Both the position numbers and the translations under genes were made by a program. This document shows positions 1-10,600 of a stretch of 64,000 nucleotides of DNA, piece after piece. Every line of letters starts with the position of its first letter. Within the stretch, counting starts at the first letter, position 1. The DNA is taken from NCBI GenBank assembly GCA_035295745.1, contig DATGIL010000097.1, positions 42,065 through 106,064 on the forward strand, read 5' to 3'. Source of the stretch: JAIQFL01 sp035295745 (GTDB lineage: Bacteria; Acidobacteriota; Terriglobia; Bryobacterales; Bryobacteraceae). The notes under the pieces are model-generated. The model ran no database searches and had not been told where the DNA came from. It saw nothing but the letters and a program-made list of their open reading frames with translations.

Positions 1-1900
1 CTGCCGACAGGTGTTCCTCAGTAACTGCGACGGCAGCGGGCTTGACGTTGAGGCTTACCGCATAACCGACTTTGTCGGCCAGAGCACTGGCCGTGTAGGG
101 TTTCTGCAGAAAGCCCGCGAGTCCCCGATCTTGAAAGCGCCTGGTGGCTTCCGTCTCGGTGTAGCCGCTCGATAACAAGACTGGAACGTCGGGACGGATC
201 TCGCGAATGCGCTCGAGTGCCTCTTCGCCGTTCATCACTGGCATCCCCAGATCGAGCAGCACTGCGTCGAAATCCGTGGGCCGCGACGCAAATTCCGCCA
301 CCGCTGCCTTTCCATCGCAAGCCACTTCGATCGTGTAGCCGCAGCGTTCCAGTGTGGCTCGAGCCATCTCGCGCACGATCTCTTCGTCATCCACCACCAG
401 GACATGGCCGCCTGTCGACGCGCGCGGCGGCGGTGCGTCTGTTGCGGTGGAAGCAGAAGTAACCGCAGGCAACACCACTGTAAACGTGCTGCCTTTCCCC
501 GGTGCGCTCTCCACGGAAATCGTGCCGCGATGAGTTCGAATAATCCCCAGGGCGGCAGACAATCCCAAGCCGCGCCCCGTAAATTTGGTGGTGAAGAACG
601 GGTCGAAGATGCGGGCTTGCGTCTCCGGGGACATGCCGCTCCCGGTATCTTTGACCTCCAGCACTACGGTCTGGCCGGAATCCGTGTTTTGGGAGTAAGT
701 CTTCACCGTGACACCGCCGGGCCGGTTACCGACGGCTTCCGCGGCGTTGACCACCAGATTGATGAGAAGTTGCTGGATCTGTGCGCGGTCGGCCTCCACC
801 ATCGGCAGTTCCGGATCGAGCTTCAGGTCCAATTCCACTAGTCGAGAGAATGCCGAGCGGACTAAAGGAACGATCTCGGCTACCTGAGTGCTCAGGTTGA
901 GGGGCTCGATGACGAATCTGCCCTTGCCGGCGTAGGCCAACATTTGCCGCACCAGAATGGCGGCTTTCTCGCTGGCATGCAGAATCTCGCTCAGACGCAT
1001 TTGAGCGGGATCGGAAGGGGTCAATTCCTGAACCGCCAGGCTGGCGTTTCCCATGATGCCGGTCAGCAGGTTATTGAAGTCGTGCGCCAGTCCGCCAGCC
1101 ATCACGCCAAGGCTCTCGAGCTTCTGCGACTGGAGCAGATGGGCCTCGAACTGCTTGCGCTCCGTGATGTCGCGCGCGATATGTGATGCCCCTGTGACCT
1201 GGTTGGCTTCGAGCACCGGCGAGATCGTCAGCGAGACATGAATCTCTTTACCATCCTTGCGCAGGCATACTGTCTCGAAGTGCCTGGTAAGTCCTCCCTG
1301 GCGAATACGCTCCAGAATCTCGGACTGTTCCTGGCTTCGATTCGCCGGCACCAGAAAGGAGATATGGCGGCCGGCTGCTTCGTCTGCGCTGTAGCCGAAG
1401 ACTTGCTCGGCGCCCTGGTTCCAACTCTGTACCACGCCGTCCAGGCCGGTGGAGATGATGGCATCGCCCGAGGATTCGACGACCGCACGCAGTTGCGCCG
1501 AGACACGCTCTTCGCGGGCGCGGTGCGCGGTTTCCTCACGCAGTTGTAGCAGGCGCTCCTCGGCGATTTGTGCATTCTGTTCCGCGCGGGCCCAGGCCTT
1601 TCGCAGGGCGGAAATAATCCAGATGGAAAAGGATCCGACGCAGAGAAGAAGCAGAAGACGGAGAGGGTCACGGTCACCGGTGATGAGTTCGGTGCCTGCG
1701 GCGCTAAGCAGGAGTACAAAAGTGGCGGGCCCCACTCCCCAAAAACGGGCGCTGATCATTACAGCGGGATAAACCAGGAAGTAAGGAAGGCGGCCTCCGA
1801 TCGAGGGCACCAGGACCAGACGCGCAAGAATGGCACAGGAGGCGCAGGCCAGTGCGGCGCCGTAGCGGGCCAGGTCGGGGCGTCTGCGCAAGCGATCCAC
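1..1900 (-). CDS. Hybrid sensor histidine kinase (membrane, PAS, HisKA, HATPase, receiver); 3' end outside window
   Basis: The reading frame is open from a GTG at 1900 through the window edge, giving about 633 residues with no stop; an in-frame TAG lies 18 bases upstream of that GTG. In order I see hydrophobic N-terminal helices resembling the DUF4118 sensor module (segment PYFLVYPAVMISARFWGV), a PAS domain with the usual 'GASHIARDITERK' exit, a HisKA H-box (GGLAHDFNNLL), a HATPase with N-box (LVVNAAEAV) and G-box (GRGLGLSAALGI), then a receiver domain with VLVVDDEE and the phospho-acceptor Asp in VLLDLGMP. This is a membrane hybrid kinase that autophosphorylates on His and passes phosphate to its own receiver. 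The ligand is unknown. The GTG start is preceded by a weak AGAGAG and could be wrong by a few codons. The family is clear; the partner is not visible. Confidence 0.9.
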   Translation of the reverse strand, partial: MDRLRRRPDLARYGAALACASCAILARLVLVPSIGGRLPYFLVYPAVMISARFWGVGPATFVLLLSAAGTELITGDRDPLRLLLLLCVGSFSIWIISALRKAWARAEQNAQIAEERLLQLREETAHRAREERVSAQLRAVVESSGDAIISTGLDGVVQSWNQGAEQVFGYSADEAAGRHISFLVPANRSQEQSEILERIRQGGLTRHFETVCLRKDGKEIHVSLTISPVLEANQVTGASHIARDITERKQFEAHLLQSQKLESLGVMAGGLAHDFNNLLTGIMGNASLAVQELTPSDPAQMRLSEILHASEKAAILVRQMLAYAGKGRFVIEPLNLSTQVAEIVPLVRSAFSRLVELDLKLDPELPMVEADRAQIQQLLINLVVNAAEAVGNRPGGVTVKTYSQNTDSGQTVVLEVKDTGSGMSPETQARIFDPFFTTKFTGRGLGLSAALGIIRTHRGTISVESAPGKGSTFTVVLPAVTSASTATDAPPPRASTGGHVLVVDDEEIVREMARATLERCGYTIEVACDGKAAVAEFASRPTDFDAVLLDLGMPVMNGEEALERIREIRPDVPVLLSSGYTETEATRRFQDRGLAGFLQKPYTASALADKVGYAVSLNVKPAAVAVTEEHLSA

Positions 1901-2087
1901 CAGTACTCTCTGTGACTATGATACCGAGGTTCGTGAGACTCCGACTGTGTAATTTGCCGGTAACAATACCAGGTAGTAAGACTTCCCGGGTGGTCACCTG
2001 AGTGGCCGTCCATTAAGGTGCATTAAAATCCGGCTCTGAAAGGAACGCGTGCCTGACGGCATTCGTACAATCGAAGGAGAGGCTTCG

Positions 2088-2342
2088 ATGCGCGGGCGCG
2101 TGTTCCGGCGTTTTCAACAGCATGTGCATCTGACGAGGCGATTAAAGGAAGATCGCAACCAGCACTATCAGAACTTGAACTGTTCCTGCTGGTGGGATCC
2201 CAGAGTTATCGCCCGTTTTCGGGAGCAACCGCAGGTCTGCAGTTGTCGCGACTGCGGGAGTCAGCGCCAGTATGAGGGGGCGCCCGTCAGCGAGTTGCGA
2301 CGTCTTGCCGGTATGAAGGACTCGGAGTCGGAAGTTCGCTAA
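2088..2342 (+). CDS. Small basic Cys-rich protein (84 aa), possible metal binder
   Basis: The ATG at 2088 sits 7 bases behind a strong AAGGAGAG (2073-2080), which is the reason to prefer it over the in-frame GTG at 2049. The 84-residue product is very basic at its N-terminus and has five cysteines in two clusters, CSC near residue 32 and CSCRDC near residue 53, followed by Gly-Ser-Gln-Arg. The pattern recalls widespread small proteins of unknown role ending in 'CSCxxCGNPRR', so a Zn- or Fe-S-binding fold is plausible but not shown. It runs tail-to-tail with the PEP-CTERM gene and their 3' ends overlap by 56 bases. No signal peptide or membrane segment is visible, so it is probably cytoplasmic. 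Confidence 0.6.
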   Translation: MRGRVFRRFQQHVHLTRRLKEDRNQHYQNLNCSCWWDPRVIARFREQPQVCSCRDCGSQRQYEGAPVSELRRLAGMKDSESEVR

Positions 2343-3375
2343 GCCGAGTCGGCCTGGAGCGGAATGTGGCGCCACCGAGCACGATCGCAAACAGCGCTCC
2401 GAACGCCAAACCGAATGTGCCCGGCTCCGGAACTGCTGCCGACGCAGTCGCGACAAAACCGCGTTGCACTCCTGTCGTCGAATCCACATAGAATCCTGCG
2501 ATTTCGCCCGAATCATTGATTCCTGTGATCTGCGTGATGCTCAGGCCGCTCTGCGCCGCGTTGGGGTCATCGAGAAACGTGTAGCTGGACGTATTGCTGT
2601 TGAACAGAAGGCCGTGCTGGCTCCCGTCCGGGAGTTGATAGTAGCCGGCCACGATTCCGTTGTCGTTGATTCCGAGGAATTGCGTGAGCACCAGATTCGG
2701 GATATTTGGATCGGGCGCTAATTGGTACGACTGGGTCACGGAATTGTAAAAGAAGCCGTGCTGGTGAACGCCATCGGAAGAGAAGAAGCCCGTGACCAGT
2801 CCGTTGTTATTCACGCCCTGAGCGTTCGTCACGGCGGCGGTGACTGTCGGATTCAGTATGGTATAGGTGCCGTTTGCCAGCAGATAGCCGGGAGTCGTGT
2901 CGGTGAGGTTATCGACGTACTGTCCGACGATCAGGCCGTTGTCATTAATGCCAAACGCGGTCTGCGAGGCCGTCGTGACGTTGACGTTGGCCAGAAGCAC
3001 CGGCGTTCCTGCCACCGTGACGAACGCCTTGCCATTCGACGTCCCGCCGACTACCGAGAGCGAATCGTTGATCCCATTCGCCATCGCCAGAGGATCGCCA
3101 CCGAAATTCAGAGGGGTAATCGTGCCATTGGAATTGCGGATGAAATTCGTGAACAGGGTAGGGGCGTTCGCGTTGTCAGACGAAAAGCCCACAACGTCGC
3201 CGTTGTTGTTGATGCCGTTCACCGTCGTTCCTCCATTATTATTTCCGGGACCATCGAACGAAGTGAAATTGTAGATCGTTCCTGCCTTCGCCGAGACCGC
3301 CAAGGCGACAGCGAGGGCTGCCAGACCGGCCGCCGGCAAAAATCTGCCAGCGCGTCGTGCGGCAAATGTGCGCAT
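2287..3375 (-). CDS. PEP-CTERM secreted protein with HAF-type repeats
   Basis: This is a 362-residue exported protein. It has an N-terminal signal peptide (Arg-rich start, then an Ala/Leu core ending near AVSAKA). The body is built of about seven beta repeats of the form 'GINDNGxIVGxY', the HAF/extracellular repeat. The C-terminus is a classic sorting signal: VPEPGTF, one hydrophobic helix, then basic residues. PEP-CTERM proteins are recognised by an exosortase and are often linked to exopolysaccharide; no exosortase is in this window. The start at 3375 is chosen because AAGGAG lies 7 bases upstream; the GTG two codons earlier is too close to it. It is divergent from the PD40 gene at 3498. 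Function beyond surface or extracellular display is unknown. Confidence 0.88.
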   Translation of the reverse strand: MRTFAARRAGRFLPAAGLAALAVALAVSAKAGTIYNFTSFDGPGNNNGGTTVNGINNNGDVVGFSSDNANAPTLFTNFIRNSNGTITPLNFGGDPLAMANGINDSLSVVGGTSNGKAFVTVAGTPVLLANVNVTTASQTAFGINDNGLIVGQYVDNLTDTTPGYLLANGTYTILNPTVTAAVTNAQGVNNNGLVTGFFSSDGVHQHGFFYNSVTQSYQLAPDPNIPNLVLTQFLGINDNGIVAGYYQLPDGSQHGLLFNSNTSSYTFLDDPNAAQSGLSITQITGINDSGEIAGFYVDSTTGVQRGFVATASAAVPEPGTFGLAFGALFAIVLGGATFRSRPTRLSELPTPSPSYRQDVATR

Positions 3376-3497
3376 GATCACGCTCCTTCACATTCGGAAA
3401 TTCGAACTCGCTCGATGACACCACGTCCGGACTCGCGGCGAAAAGGTCCGGTGGCGTAAAATGGGGTATCGATACCTCGGCTTTGCATTGATTTCCA

Positions 3498-5690
3498 ATG
3501 AGTTACAGCCCCGCCATGCAGCCCGGCCCAGACCCGGATTCCAACTCACGGACGGTCAGGAATGAGCTGCAACGGATCATTGCCGGCCCACAATTCGAGA
3601 ATGCCGACCGCTTGATCCGCTTCCTGACGTTCGTCGTGGAAGAGGCGCTGGCGGGACGGGGCGACAGCTTGAAGGAATCCCTCATCGGCGTGGAGGTCTT
3701 TGGGCGGGCAACCGACTACGACCCGAAAGTTGATCCGATCGTCAGAGTTCAGGCGCGCCGTTTGCGAGCCAAGCTGGATACCTGGTATGAGTCGGGTGGC
3801 CAGGCCAGCACGATCCGAATCTCTTTGCCTAAGGGGGGCTACGCACCGGAGTTCGGACCGGCTCCCGCGCCCGTGGTTGCACCTGCGCCAGAGCTAGCGT
3901 TGCAACCGGTTACGGGCCCAACCGCAGCCGCGCGAAATCGACCGACCACCTGGATCTGGCTCGCCGCCGCAGCCGCCATCATTCTGCTCGGGACGGGAGC
4001 CATCGCTTTGATCCGGCCCGGACCGAAACCTGCCGCTGCTGGATCGCGTCTCTTCACGGCATACCGGGGATACCAGACCAACCCCGCCTTCTCGCCCGAT
4101 GGGAAGACCCTGGCGTTTCACTGGGGCGGCCCGGATGGCGACAACACCGACATCTACGTGCAGTCCCTGGACGCCGATGCGCCTCGGAGGCTCACCAGTT
4201 CGCCGCAGCGCGAGCGTAACCCAGTGTGGCTGCCGGACGGACAGCACATCGGATTTCTGCGTGACGATGGTCCAGATCAGTTTGCGGTGATCGTGGTGCC
4301 GCTTCTGGGCGGCGGGGAAAAGCACGTCGCCGAGATTCGCGGTAATCCGGGTGCGCCGCCACGCATCGAGTGGTCGCGCGACGGAAAGAGCATCTACACC
4401 AGCGAGCCGCCAAATGCTGACGAACCGCTGCGCATCGTCGCGATCGACCTCGAATCCGGTGCGCGCCGCGGATTGGTTCCAGCACTCGCCCACGGCCCGG
4501 CAGCCGGCACTCCGGGGGACGACGAAGTGACTTTGTCGCCAGATGGGGCCTGGCTGGCATTTCGGCGCCGGACGGCCAGCGTGGTGGGCGATGTATTCAT
4601 AGCGCCCGCATCAGGCGGCGAGGCGCGTGCCATTACCCACGACCGGACTGGCATTACCGGGCTGGCGTGGACGCGGGACGGCCGGTCGCTGATCGTTTCG
4701 TCGCAGCGCGAAAGCGGATTGGTGCGGCTTTGGCGGTTCCCGCTCCGCGGCGAAGCGCCGGTCTGCCTCACGGACGCGATGCTGGCGGCATCGTACCCCG
4801 CCGTCAGTCCTCGCGATGGAGAGATCGCGTTCGCCTCGCGCTACTTCGACACCAACGTCTGGCGCGTCGACCTCCAGCACAACGCTCCGCCAACCCGGCT
4901 GATTGCCAGCAATCTGCTGGACTCCAGTCCGCAGTATTCTCCCGATGGCAAGAGCATCGTGTTTCGAAGCAATCGAACGGGAAGCGATGAGATCTGGACA
5001 TCGGATGCCGCTGGACATTCCCTGGTGAAGCTCACGGACTTCCGTGGACCGGTCACCGGATCGCCCCATTGGTCGCCCGATGGCCAGTATGTCGTCTTCG
5101 ATTCGCGGCCTGACGGGAGCGCGGACGTCTTTATCGTGCCTGCGGGTGGTGGGCGGGCTCGAAAAGTGACGGTGGAATCGTCGAACGATGTAACGCCGAG
5201 CTTCAGTTCCGACGGGAAGTGGGTCTACTTTGCGTCGGACCGCACGGGCTCGTGGCAGATTTGGAAGCAGCCGGTGGGCGGCGGCACCGCGCTACAGATC
5301 ACCGCCAGCGGGGGATTTGCGCCCCAGGAATCGCCCGACGGCCAGTGGCTCTATTATGCAAAATTGGACGCGAACGGCCTGTTCCGCAGGCCGATCACGG
5401 GAGGAAGCGAAAGCCTGGTGTCGGACGGGCTGCCATCTTCGCTATGGGGAGGCTGGGCGGTGACGGCGGGTAAGATCGTCCTCTCGGCGCTGCGCGAGGG
5501 GGACAATGAGGGCCCGGGATATTTGAAAGTGTTCGAACTCGAGACGGGTCTTACGAAAACGGTCGCCAGTCTTCCCTTCGCTCCGGCACGTTGGGACGGA
5601 TCGGTCGCGCTGTCGCCGGACGGTCGTTACGCCCTGGTGACGCAGTTGGAGCGGCAAGGCAGCGAGATTCATTTGCAGGCGGACCGCTGA
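3498..5690 (+). CDS. Membrane-anchored PD40/TolB-like beta-propeller protein with acidobacterial N-terminal domain
   Basis: A 730-residue protein in three parts. Residues about 20-120 form the N-terminal domain common in Acidobacteria ahead of propellers or cyclases (segments EEALAGRGDSLKESLIGVEV, DPIVRVQARRLRAKL, PKGGYAPEF). One hydrophobic helix follows at about 153-173. The remaining ~550 residues are WD40-like PD40 repeats ('SPDGKxIxF', 'IWTSDAAGHSLVKLT'). The likely topology is N-terminus inside and propeller in the periplasm. The N-terminal domain has some winged-helix character but DNA binding is not proven. It is followed after 23 bases by a cytochrome c gene on the same strand, so the two are probably co-transcribed. 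The propeller may bind a protein or glycan; no catalytic motif is seen. Confidence 0.85.
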   Translation: MSYSPAMQPGPDPDSNSRTVRNELQRIIAGPQFENADRLIRFLTFVVEEALAGRGDSLKESLIGVEVFGRATDYDPKVDPIVRVQARRLRAKLDTWYESGGQASTIRISLPKGGYAPEFGPAPAPVVAPAPELALQPVTGPTAAARNRPTTWIWLAAAAAIILLGTGAIALIRPGPKPAAAGSRLFTAYRGYQTNPAFSPDGKTLAFHWGGPDGDNTDIYVQSLDADAPRRLTSSPQRERNPVWLPDGQHIGFLRDDGPDQFAVIVVPLLGGGEKHVAEIRGNPGAPPRIEWSRDGKSIYTSEPPNADEPLRIVAIDLESGARRGLVPALAHGPAAGTPGDDEVTLSPDGAWLAFRRRTASVVGDVFIAPASGGEARAITHDRTGITGLAWTRDGRSLIVSSQRESGLVRLWRFPLRGEAPVCLTDAMLAASYPAVSPRDGEIAFASRYFDTNVWRVDLQHNAPPTRLIASNLLDSSPQYSPDGKSIVFRSNRTGSDEIWTSDAAGHSLVKLTDFRGPVTGSPHWSPDGQYVVFDSRPDGSADVFIVPAGGGRARKVTVESSNDVTPSFSSDGKWVYFASDRTGSWQIWKQPVGGGTALQITASGGFAPQESPDGQWLYYAKLDANGLFRRPITGGSESLVSDGLPSSLWGGWAVTAGKIVLSALREGDNEGPGYLKVFELETGLTKTVASLPFAPARWDGSVALSPDGRYALVTQLERQGSEIHLQADR

Positions 5691-5713
5691 CACGTGGCAT
5701 AATCCGAAGACCT

Positions 5714-6247
5714 ATGTTCAGCCTGAAACCTGCACCGCTACTGACCGTGGTTGCCGTTCTTCTCGTTGTTAGCGTGAGGGCGCAGTCACCAATGGCCGCC
5801 GGCAGATCTTTGTCCACCAGCCCACCTCCGGCTGACCTGGCCCAGTTGATGAAGGGCGTGATCTATCCGAGCTCGAACGTGTTCTTTGCAGCTCAGGTCG
5901 ACGATCCGGCAACCATCAAGCCCGACTCGAAGCCGTCTGTTTCCCCGAACCTGCTGACGAGTACGTTCGGGAAGTGGGAAGCGGTGGAGAATAGCGCAAT
6001 CGCGATAGCCGAATCCGCGAGCCTGCTGAGTCTGCCGGGACGCAAGTGTTCCAACGGTGCGGACGTCCCGTTGAAGAATCCGGATTGGGACAAGTTCGTC
6101 ACAGAACTCCGGGAGGCGGGATTAGTGGCTTATAAGGCCGCCAAATCCAAGAATCAGGAGAACGTCCTCAGCGCGGCTGAGACCTTGACCGCCGCCTGTT
6201 CCAACTGTCACTCGAAGTACCGCGACAACAGGAACCGGTGCCGCTGA
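5714..6247 (+). CDS. Periplasmic c-type cytochrome (single CXXCH near the C-terminus)
   Basis: A 177-residue protein with a signal peptide (LLTVVAVLLVVSVRAQ). One haem-binding motif, CSNCH, lies near the C-terminus in TAACSNCHSKYRD. A single C-terminal CXXCH in a small helical protein fits the cytochrome c-prime-like class rather than a class I cytochrome, whose haem motif is N-terminal. The ATG at 5714 is only 23 bases behind the PD40 gene stop. A longer in-frame ORF from 5591 runs inside that gene and is rejected because the signal peptide begins exactly at 5714. Electron donor and acceptor are unknown. Confidence 0.8.
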   Translation: MFSLKPAPLLTVVAVLLVVSVRAQSPMAAGRSLSTSPPPADLAQLMKGVIYPSSNVFFAAQVDDPATIKPDSKPSVSPNLLTSTFGKWEAVENSAIAIAESASLLSLPGRKCSNGADVPLKNPDWDKFVTELREAGLVAYKAAKSKNQENVLSAAETLTAACSNCHSKYRDNRNRCR

Positions 6248-6425
6248 CCATCGCGGCAGGCGCGGGCAATCGGTAGCCCGCACATAACGATCGAAACCAG
6301 GCTGTCCGGATCTGCTCCGGGGCTTCGCGGCTCGGGAAACCTCGAACGCCTGCCACAAGCGCATCCTGGCATTATCGATCCTGCGGAGAGATGTGTCAGC
6401 CTTGGAGCCGTTGAGGACGGCTAGC

Positions 6426-7691
6426 TCATCGGTTTCGCACTTCGACGGCGGCGTTTTCCTGCACGGAATCCGTCGGATTCGAAATGACCAGAGTGCCGGG
6501 CTGCAGGCCGGAAGCCACCTCGACCTCCGCACCCAAATCCTGGCCGATGGTGATGTTCTTGAAATGCACGATGTGATCGGCTCCGACCGTCGCTACACGC
6601 GGCCCAGCAGTCCCTAAGATGACCGCATCGCCGGGAACTCGCAGACTCGGCTTAGCGTTCGCACCTTGAAATCGCACCTGTGTGTACATGCCCGGGTAAA
6701 GGGAAGCGTCGTCGTTCGGGGTGACGAGGACGGCCAGCATGGCGCGCGAAGCCGTATCGAGCGCAGTGGAGATGCTCTTGACCTTGGCAGGGAAGACGCG
6801 GCCCGGCCTCTCCTGCACGCGTAATTCGGCGGTGCCGCCAGCGTGAATCTGCGCCACATAGGTCTGCGGGACGTTCACGAAGATCCGCATCGGTTGAATC
6901 TGGGCTACGCGGAACATCTCCTTGCTTGATCCGCCGTTACCGGAGTTGATGAGTACACCCACGTCAACCAGGCGAGCCGTCACCAAGCCGTCAAACGGCG
7001 CGGTGACGCGCGCAAAACCCTTCATCTGCTCCAACCGGGCCAGATTCGCTTCGCTCGCGTGGATGGTGTCCTGCGCTGTGCTCAGAGTGGCTTCCGCCTT
7101 CGCCACCTGGGCTTCTTTCACCGCCAGATCGGCCTGCTTTTCGTCGCCCTCCTGCCGCGAAACCACGCCCTTTTGCAATAGGCTTTGCCAGCGATCGCGG
7201 GTCGTCTTGGACAGGTCGCGATTCGCACGCGCCAGGTCAAGATCCGCCCGGAGCTCCTTCAATGTGGATTGGGTCTGCGCCAGGGTGGCGCGCGCCTGCG
7301 TGATCTGCTGATCGAGTTCCGGAGTTTCCAATTCCGCCATCACCTGGCCGGCCTTGACGTGGTCGCCCAGTTCCGAAAAGCGCGTCTTCAGGTATCCATC
7401 GGCGCGCGCGAAGATCGGGGATTCGATCTGCGCCACCAGATCTCCGGGAAGATCGATTGCGTCCTGCGTGCCCGCGAAGTGTGCCGGCGATACGATCACT
7501 ACGGGCAAACGATCCGAGACCTGTTGCGATGCGGCGAGAAGGCTCTTCTGGCGGGCGAGGCGCGGCAGAAGGCCGGCGACGAAAGCGCCCGCAACGAGGA
7601 CGGCCAGCAGGAGAAAGAACGCCACCAAACCGCCCTTTCGTGGGCGAGCGCGTTTTTCTGTTTGGAAGCTTGGTTCCTGCGCCGTGTTCAT
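6426..7691 (-). CDS. RND efflux pump periplasmic adaptor (membrane fusion protein)
   Basis: 421 residues. A short cytoplasmic N-terminus leads to one membrane anchor (GGLVAFFLLLAVLVAGAFVAG), then the lipoyl half-motif and long alpha-hairpin (QARATLAQTQSTLKELRADL, and a second half with AKAEATLSTAQDTI). The beta-barrel and membrane-proximal domains follow (PFDGLVTARLVDVGVLINSG; RVPGDAVILGTAGPRVATVG). This is the HlyD/AcrA type that couples an inner-membrane RND permease to an outer-membrane channel. Its ATG overlaps the stop of the permease gene (ATGA at 7688-7691), so the two are translationally coupled. No TolC-like outer-membrane factor follows, so a channel encoded elsewhere must be used. 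Confidence 0.92.
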   Translation of the reverse strand: MNTAQEPSFQTEKRARPRKGGLVAFFLLLAVLVAGAFVAGLLPRLARQKSLLAASQQVSDRLPVVIVSPAHFAGTQDAIDLPGDLVAQIESPIFARADGYLKTRFSELGDHVKAGQVMAELETPELDQQITQARATLAQTQSTLKELRADLDLARANRDLSKTTRDRWQSLLQKGVVSRQEGDEKQADLAVKEAQVAKAEATLSTAQDTIHASEANLARLEQMKGFARVTAPFDGLVTARLVDVGVLINSGNGGSSKEMFRVAQIQPMRIFVNVPQTYVAQIHAGGTAELRVQERPGRVFPAKVKSISTALDTASRAMLAVLVTPNDDASLYPGMYTQVRFQGANAKPSLRVPGDAVILGTAGPRVATVGADHIVHFKNITIGQDLGAEVEVASGLQPGTLVISNPTDSVQENAAVEVRNR

Positions 7692-10600
7692 AGGTCGACC
7701 TCCGGGTTCCTTCCAAAGCGCGGCGGATTGCGGCGCAGTACGCTGTACGCCACCGGCACCAGGAACAGAGTCGCGACCGTGGCCAGCAGCAGACCACCGA
7801 TTACGGCGCGGCCCAGCGGCGCGTTCTGCTCCCCGCCTTCGCCCAGGCCCAGAGCCATGGGAAGCATGCCCACGATCATCGCCAGCGCCGTCATCACCAC
7901 GGGGCGCAGGCGCGTAAAGCCCGCCTCCAGGGCTGCGGAAATCGCATCCGAGCCGGTCTCCCGCAGGTCATTCGCAAAATTCACCAGCAGAATACTGTTG
8001 GCGGTCGCGACGCCAATGCTCATGATCGCGCCCATCAGCGAAGGCACATTGAGAGTCGTCTGCGTAACGTATAGCATCAGCACGATACCGCCAAGCGCTC
8101 CAGGCAGAGCCATCAGAATAATGAACGGATCGAGCCACGATTGGAAGTTGACCACCATCACGAAATAGACCAGGATGACCGCGAACAGCATGCCTACTCC
8201 CAGTCCCAGAAAAGAACTGCGCATGGTAGCCACCTGGCCGCGGGTCTCGATAAAACTGCCCTTGGGGATTTTGGGGGTGTACTCCGCCAGAACCTTGTCC
8301 ACATCGCGCGCCACCGCGCCCAAGTCGCGATCCTGCACGTTCGCGTACACGTCGTAGAGCGGCTGGACGTTGTAATGGTTGACCACAGACGCGGTCGTGT
8401 CACGGCCCAACTGGCCCACGTTCGTCAACAACTGCGATGCCGGGCGCGCGCTTGCATGGACCGGAGTGCGCAGCAGTTCCGAGGTGGAATCGACGCGATA
8501 TTGCGGCGTCTGCACCGAAACCGGATAGTCGACGCTGTTGCGCGGATCGATCCAGTAATTGGGCAGCACCTGCGTGCTGGAGGCGAGCGAGATCAGCAGG
8601 CTGTCGGCGACATCCTTCTGGGTGAAGCCCAACTGGCCGGCGCGAGTGCGGTCCACCTGGAAGAGGAATTCGGGAACGTCCACTACCTGGTGCGTGTGCA
8701 CGTCCGCGGCGCCCGGGATCATGGTGAGGCGCCGCTCGATCTGCCGTGCCAGCGCGTAATTCGCCTTGGCATTGGAGAGCGGGCCCACTACCTGAATGTC
8801 GATCGGCGCAGGCAGGCCGAAGTTCAGGATCTGCCCGACGATGTCGGCGGGTTGAAAGAAGAAGGTGAGACTCGGAAAGTCGCGATTCAGGCGAGTGCGC
8901 AGTTCGCGGATGTAGGATTCCGTGGGAGCGTGCTCGTCGGGGCGCAGCGAGATCAGCACTTCGCCATCGAACGGACCGATGGTGGCCGTATCGCTCATGG
9001 CGAGGTTCAAGCCGGAGTACGGTAGACCGATGTTATCGACGATATCGGACAACTCCCCTGCGGGAATCACTTCTTGAACGGCGTTTTCGACGCGCGCAAA
9101 GTAACGCTCGGTCTCTTCAATGCGGGTTCCGGCGGGTGCGCGGACATGGAGACGGATCTGACCGGCGTCCACCTGGGGAAAGAAGTCCTGCCCTAGAAAC
9201 GGCGTCAGCGCGAGACAGGATCCGCATATCAGGACGAAGGCGCACCCGACCAGTTTGCGATTCGCCAGGCCGGCGGCCAGCAGATTGCGATAGCCGTTCC
9301 GCATGGCTTCGAAGCGCCGCTGGAATCCGTGATGGATGGAAGAGAAGAACCCGCCTTTCGCATCTTCAATCACGCCTTCGTCACCGTGGTAACGCTCGGA
9401 CTCGGCGGCAAGGAGGTAGCGGACCATCGTTGGGATCAGCGTGCGTGACAGCAGGTACGACGCCATCATTGCCAGCACCACGGCAAGCGCCAGCGGCGTG
9501 AAGAGGTAGCGCGCCGCACCCGTGAGGAAGATCACCGGTACAAACACAATGCAGATGCAGAGGGTCGATACAAAAGCTGGTGTGGCGATCTGCATGGCGC
9601 CTTCGAGAATGGCGCGAAGGATCGGCTTGCCGAGCCCGAAATTGCGATGGATGTTCTCAATTTCGACCGTGGCGTCGTCCACCAGGATGCCGACCGCGAG
9701 GGCCAGGCCGCCGAGCGTCATCACGTTGATGGTCTCGCCCATCAGATTGAGGATCGCGAGAGAGGTGAGGATCGACAGCGGAATCGAAATGCAGACGATG
9801 ATGGTGCTGCGCCAACTGCCGAGGAAGAGGAGAATCATCAGGCCGGTGAGTCCCGCCGCGATCACGGCCTCCCGGATGACGCCGTTGATGGCGGCGCGCA
9901 CGAACAGCGACTGATCGAACATCAGTTTCAGATTGAGCGAGGGCGGCAGCGTGGAGCGGATGCGCGGCAGCATCTGCTTGATCTGCGACACGATGTCGAG
10001 GGTCGAAGATCCGCCATTCTTGAGCACGGTAAGAAGGGCGGCCCGCGCGCCGTTGTGACGCACGATGTTGGTCTGCACGGCGTATCCGTCGCGGACGTGT
10101 GCCACGTCACCCACGTAGACCGTGGTGCCATTGGTCTGCCGCACGGGAAGCCGATTGAACGCCACGGCGAGATCGGGCGCGCTGTTGAGTTTGACGGTGT
10201 ACTCCTGGGCGCCGATTTTGACGGTTCCCGAAGGAAGGATGAGGCTCTGATTGTTGATGGCGGTGGCGACGTCGCCGGCAGACAGGTTCTGCGCGTAAAG
10301 CGCCTGCGGATTGAGGTCCACCGAGATCTGGCGCGGCCGGCCGCCGTAGGGGAGAGGGAAGCTGGCGCCCTGCACGTTCGCCATCTGCGTGCGGATGAAG
10401 TTGTATCCCAGATCGTAGAGTTGCTGTTCGGGCAGGCTGTCGCTCGAGATTCCAAGTTGCAGAATCGGGACCGCGGAGGCATTGAACCGCAGTACCGACG
10501 GAGGCGTGATGCCGGTAGGGAGGGATTTGAGTACCGACTGGGAAGCGGCGGTCAATTGCGCCACGGCCGCGTCGATCTTCGCCTTCGGATGAAAGAAAAC

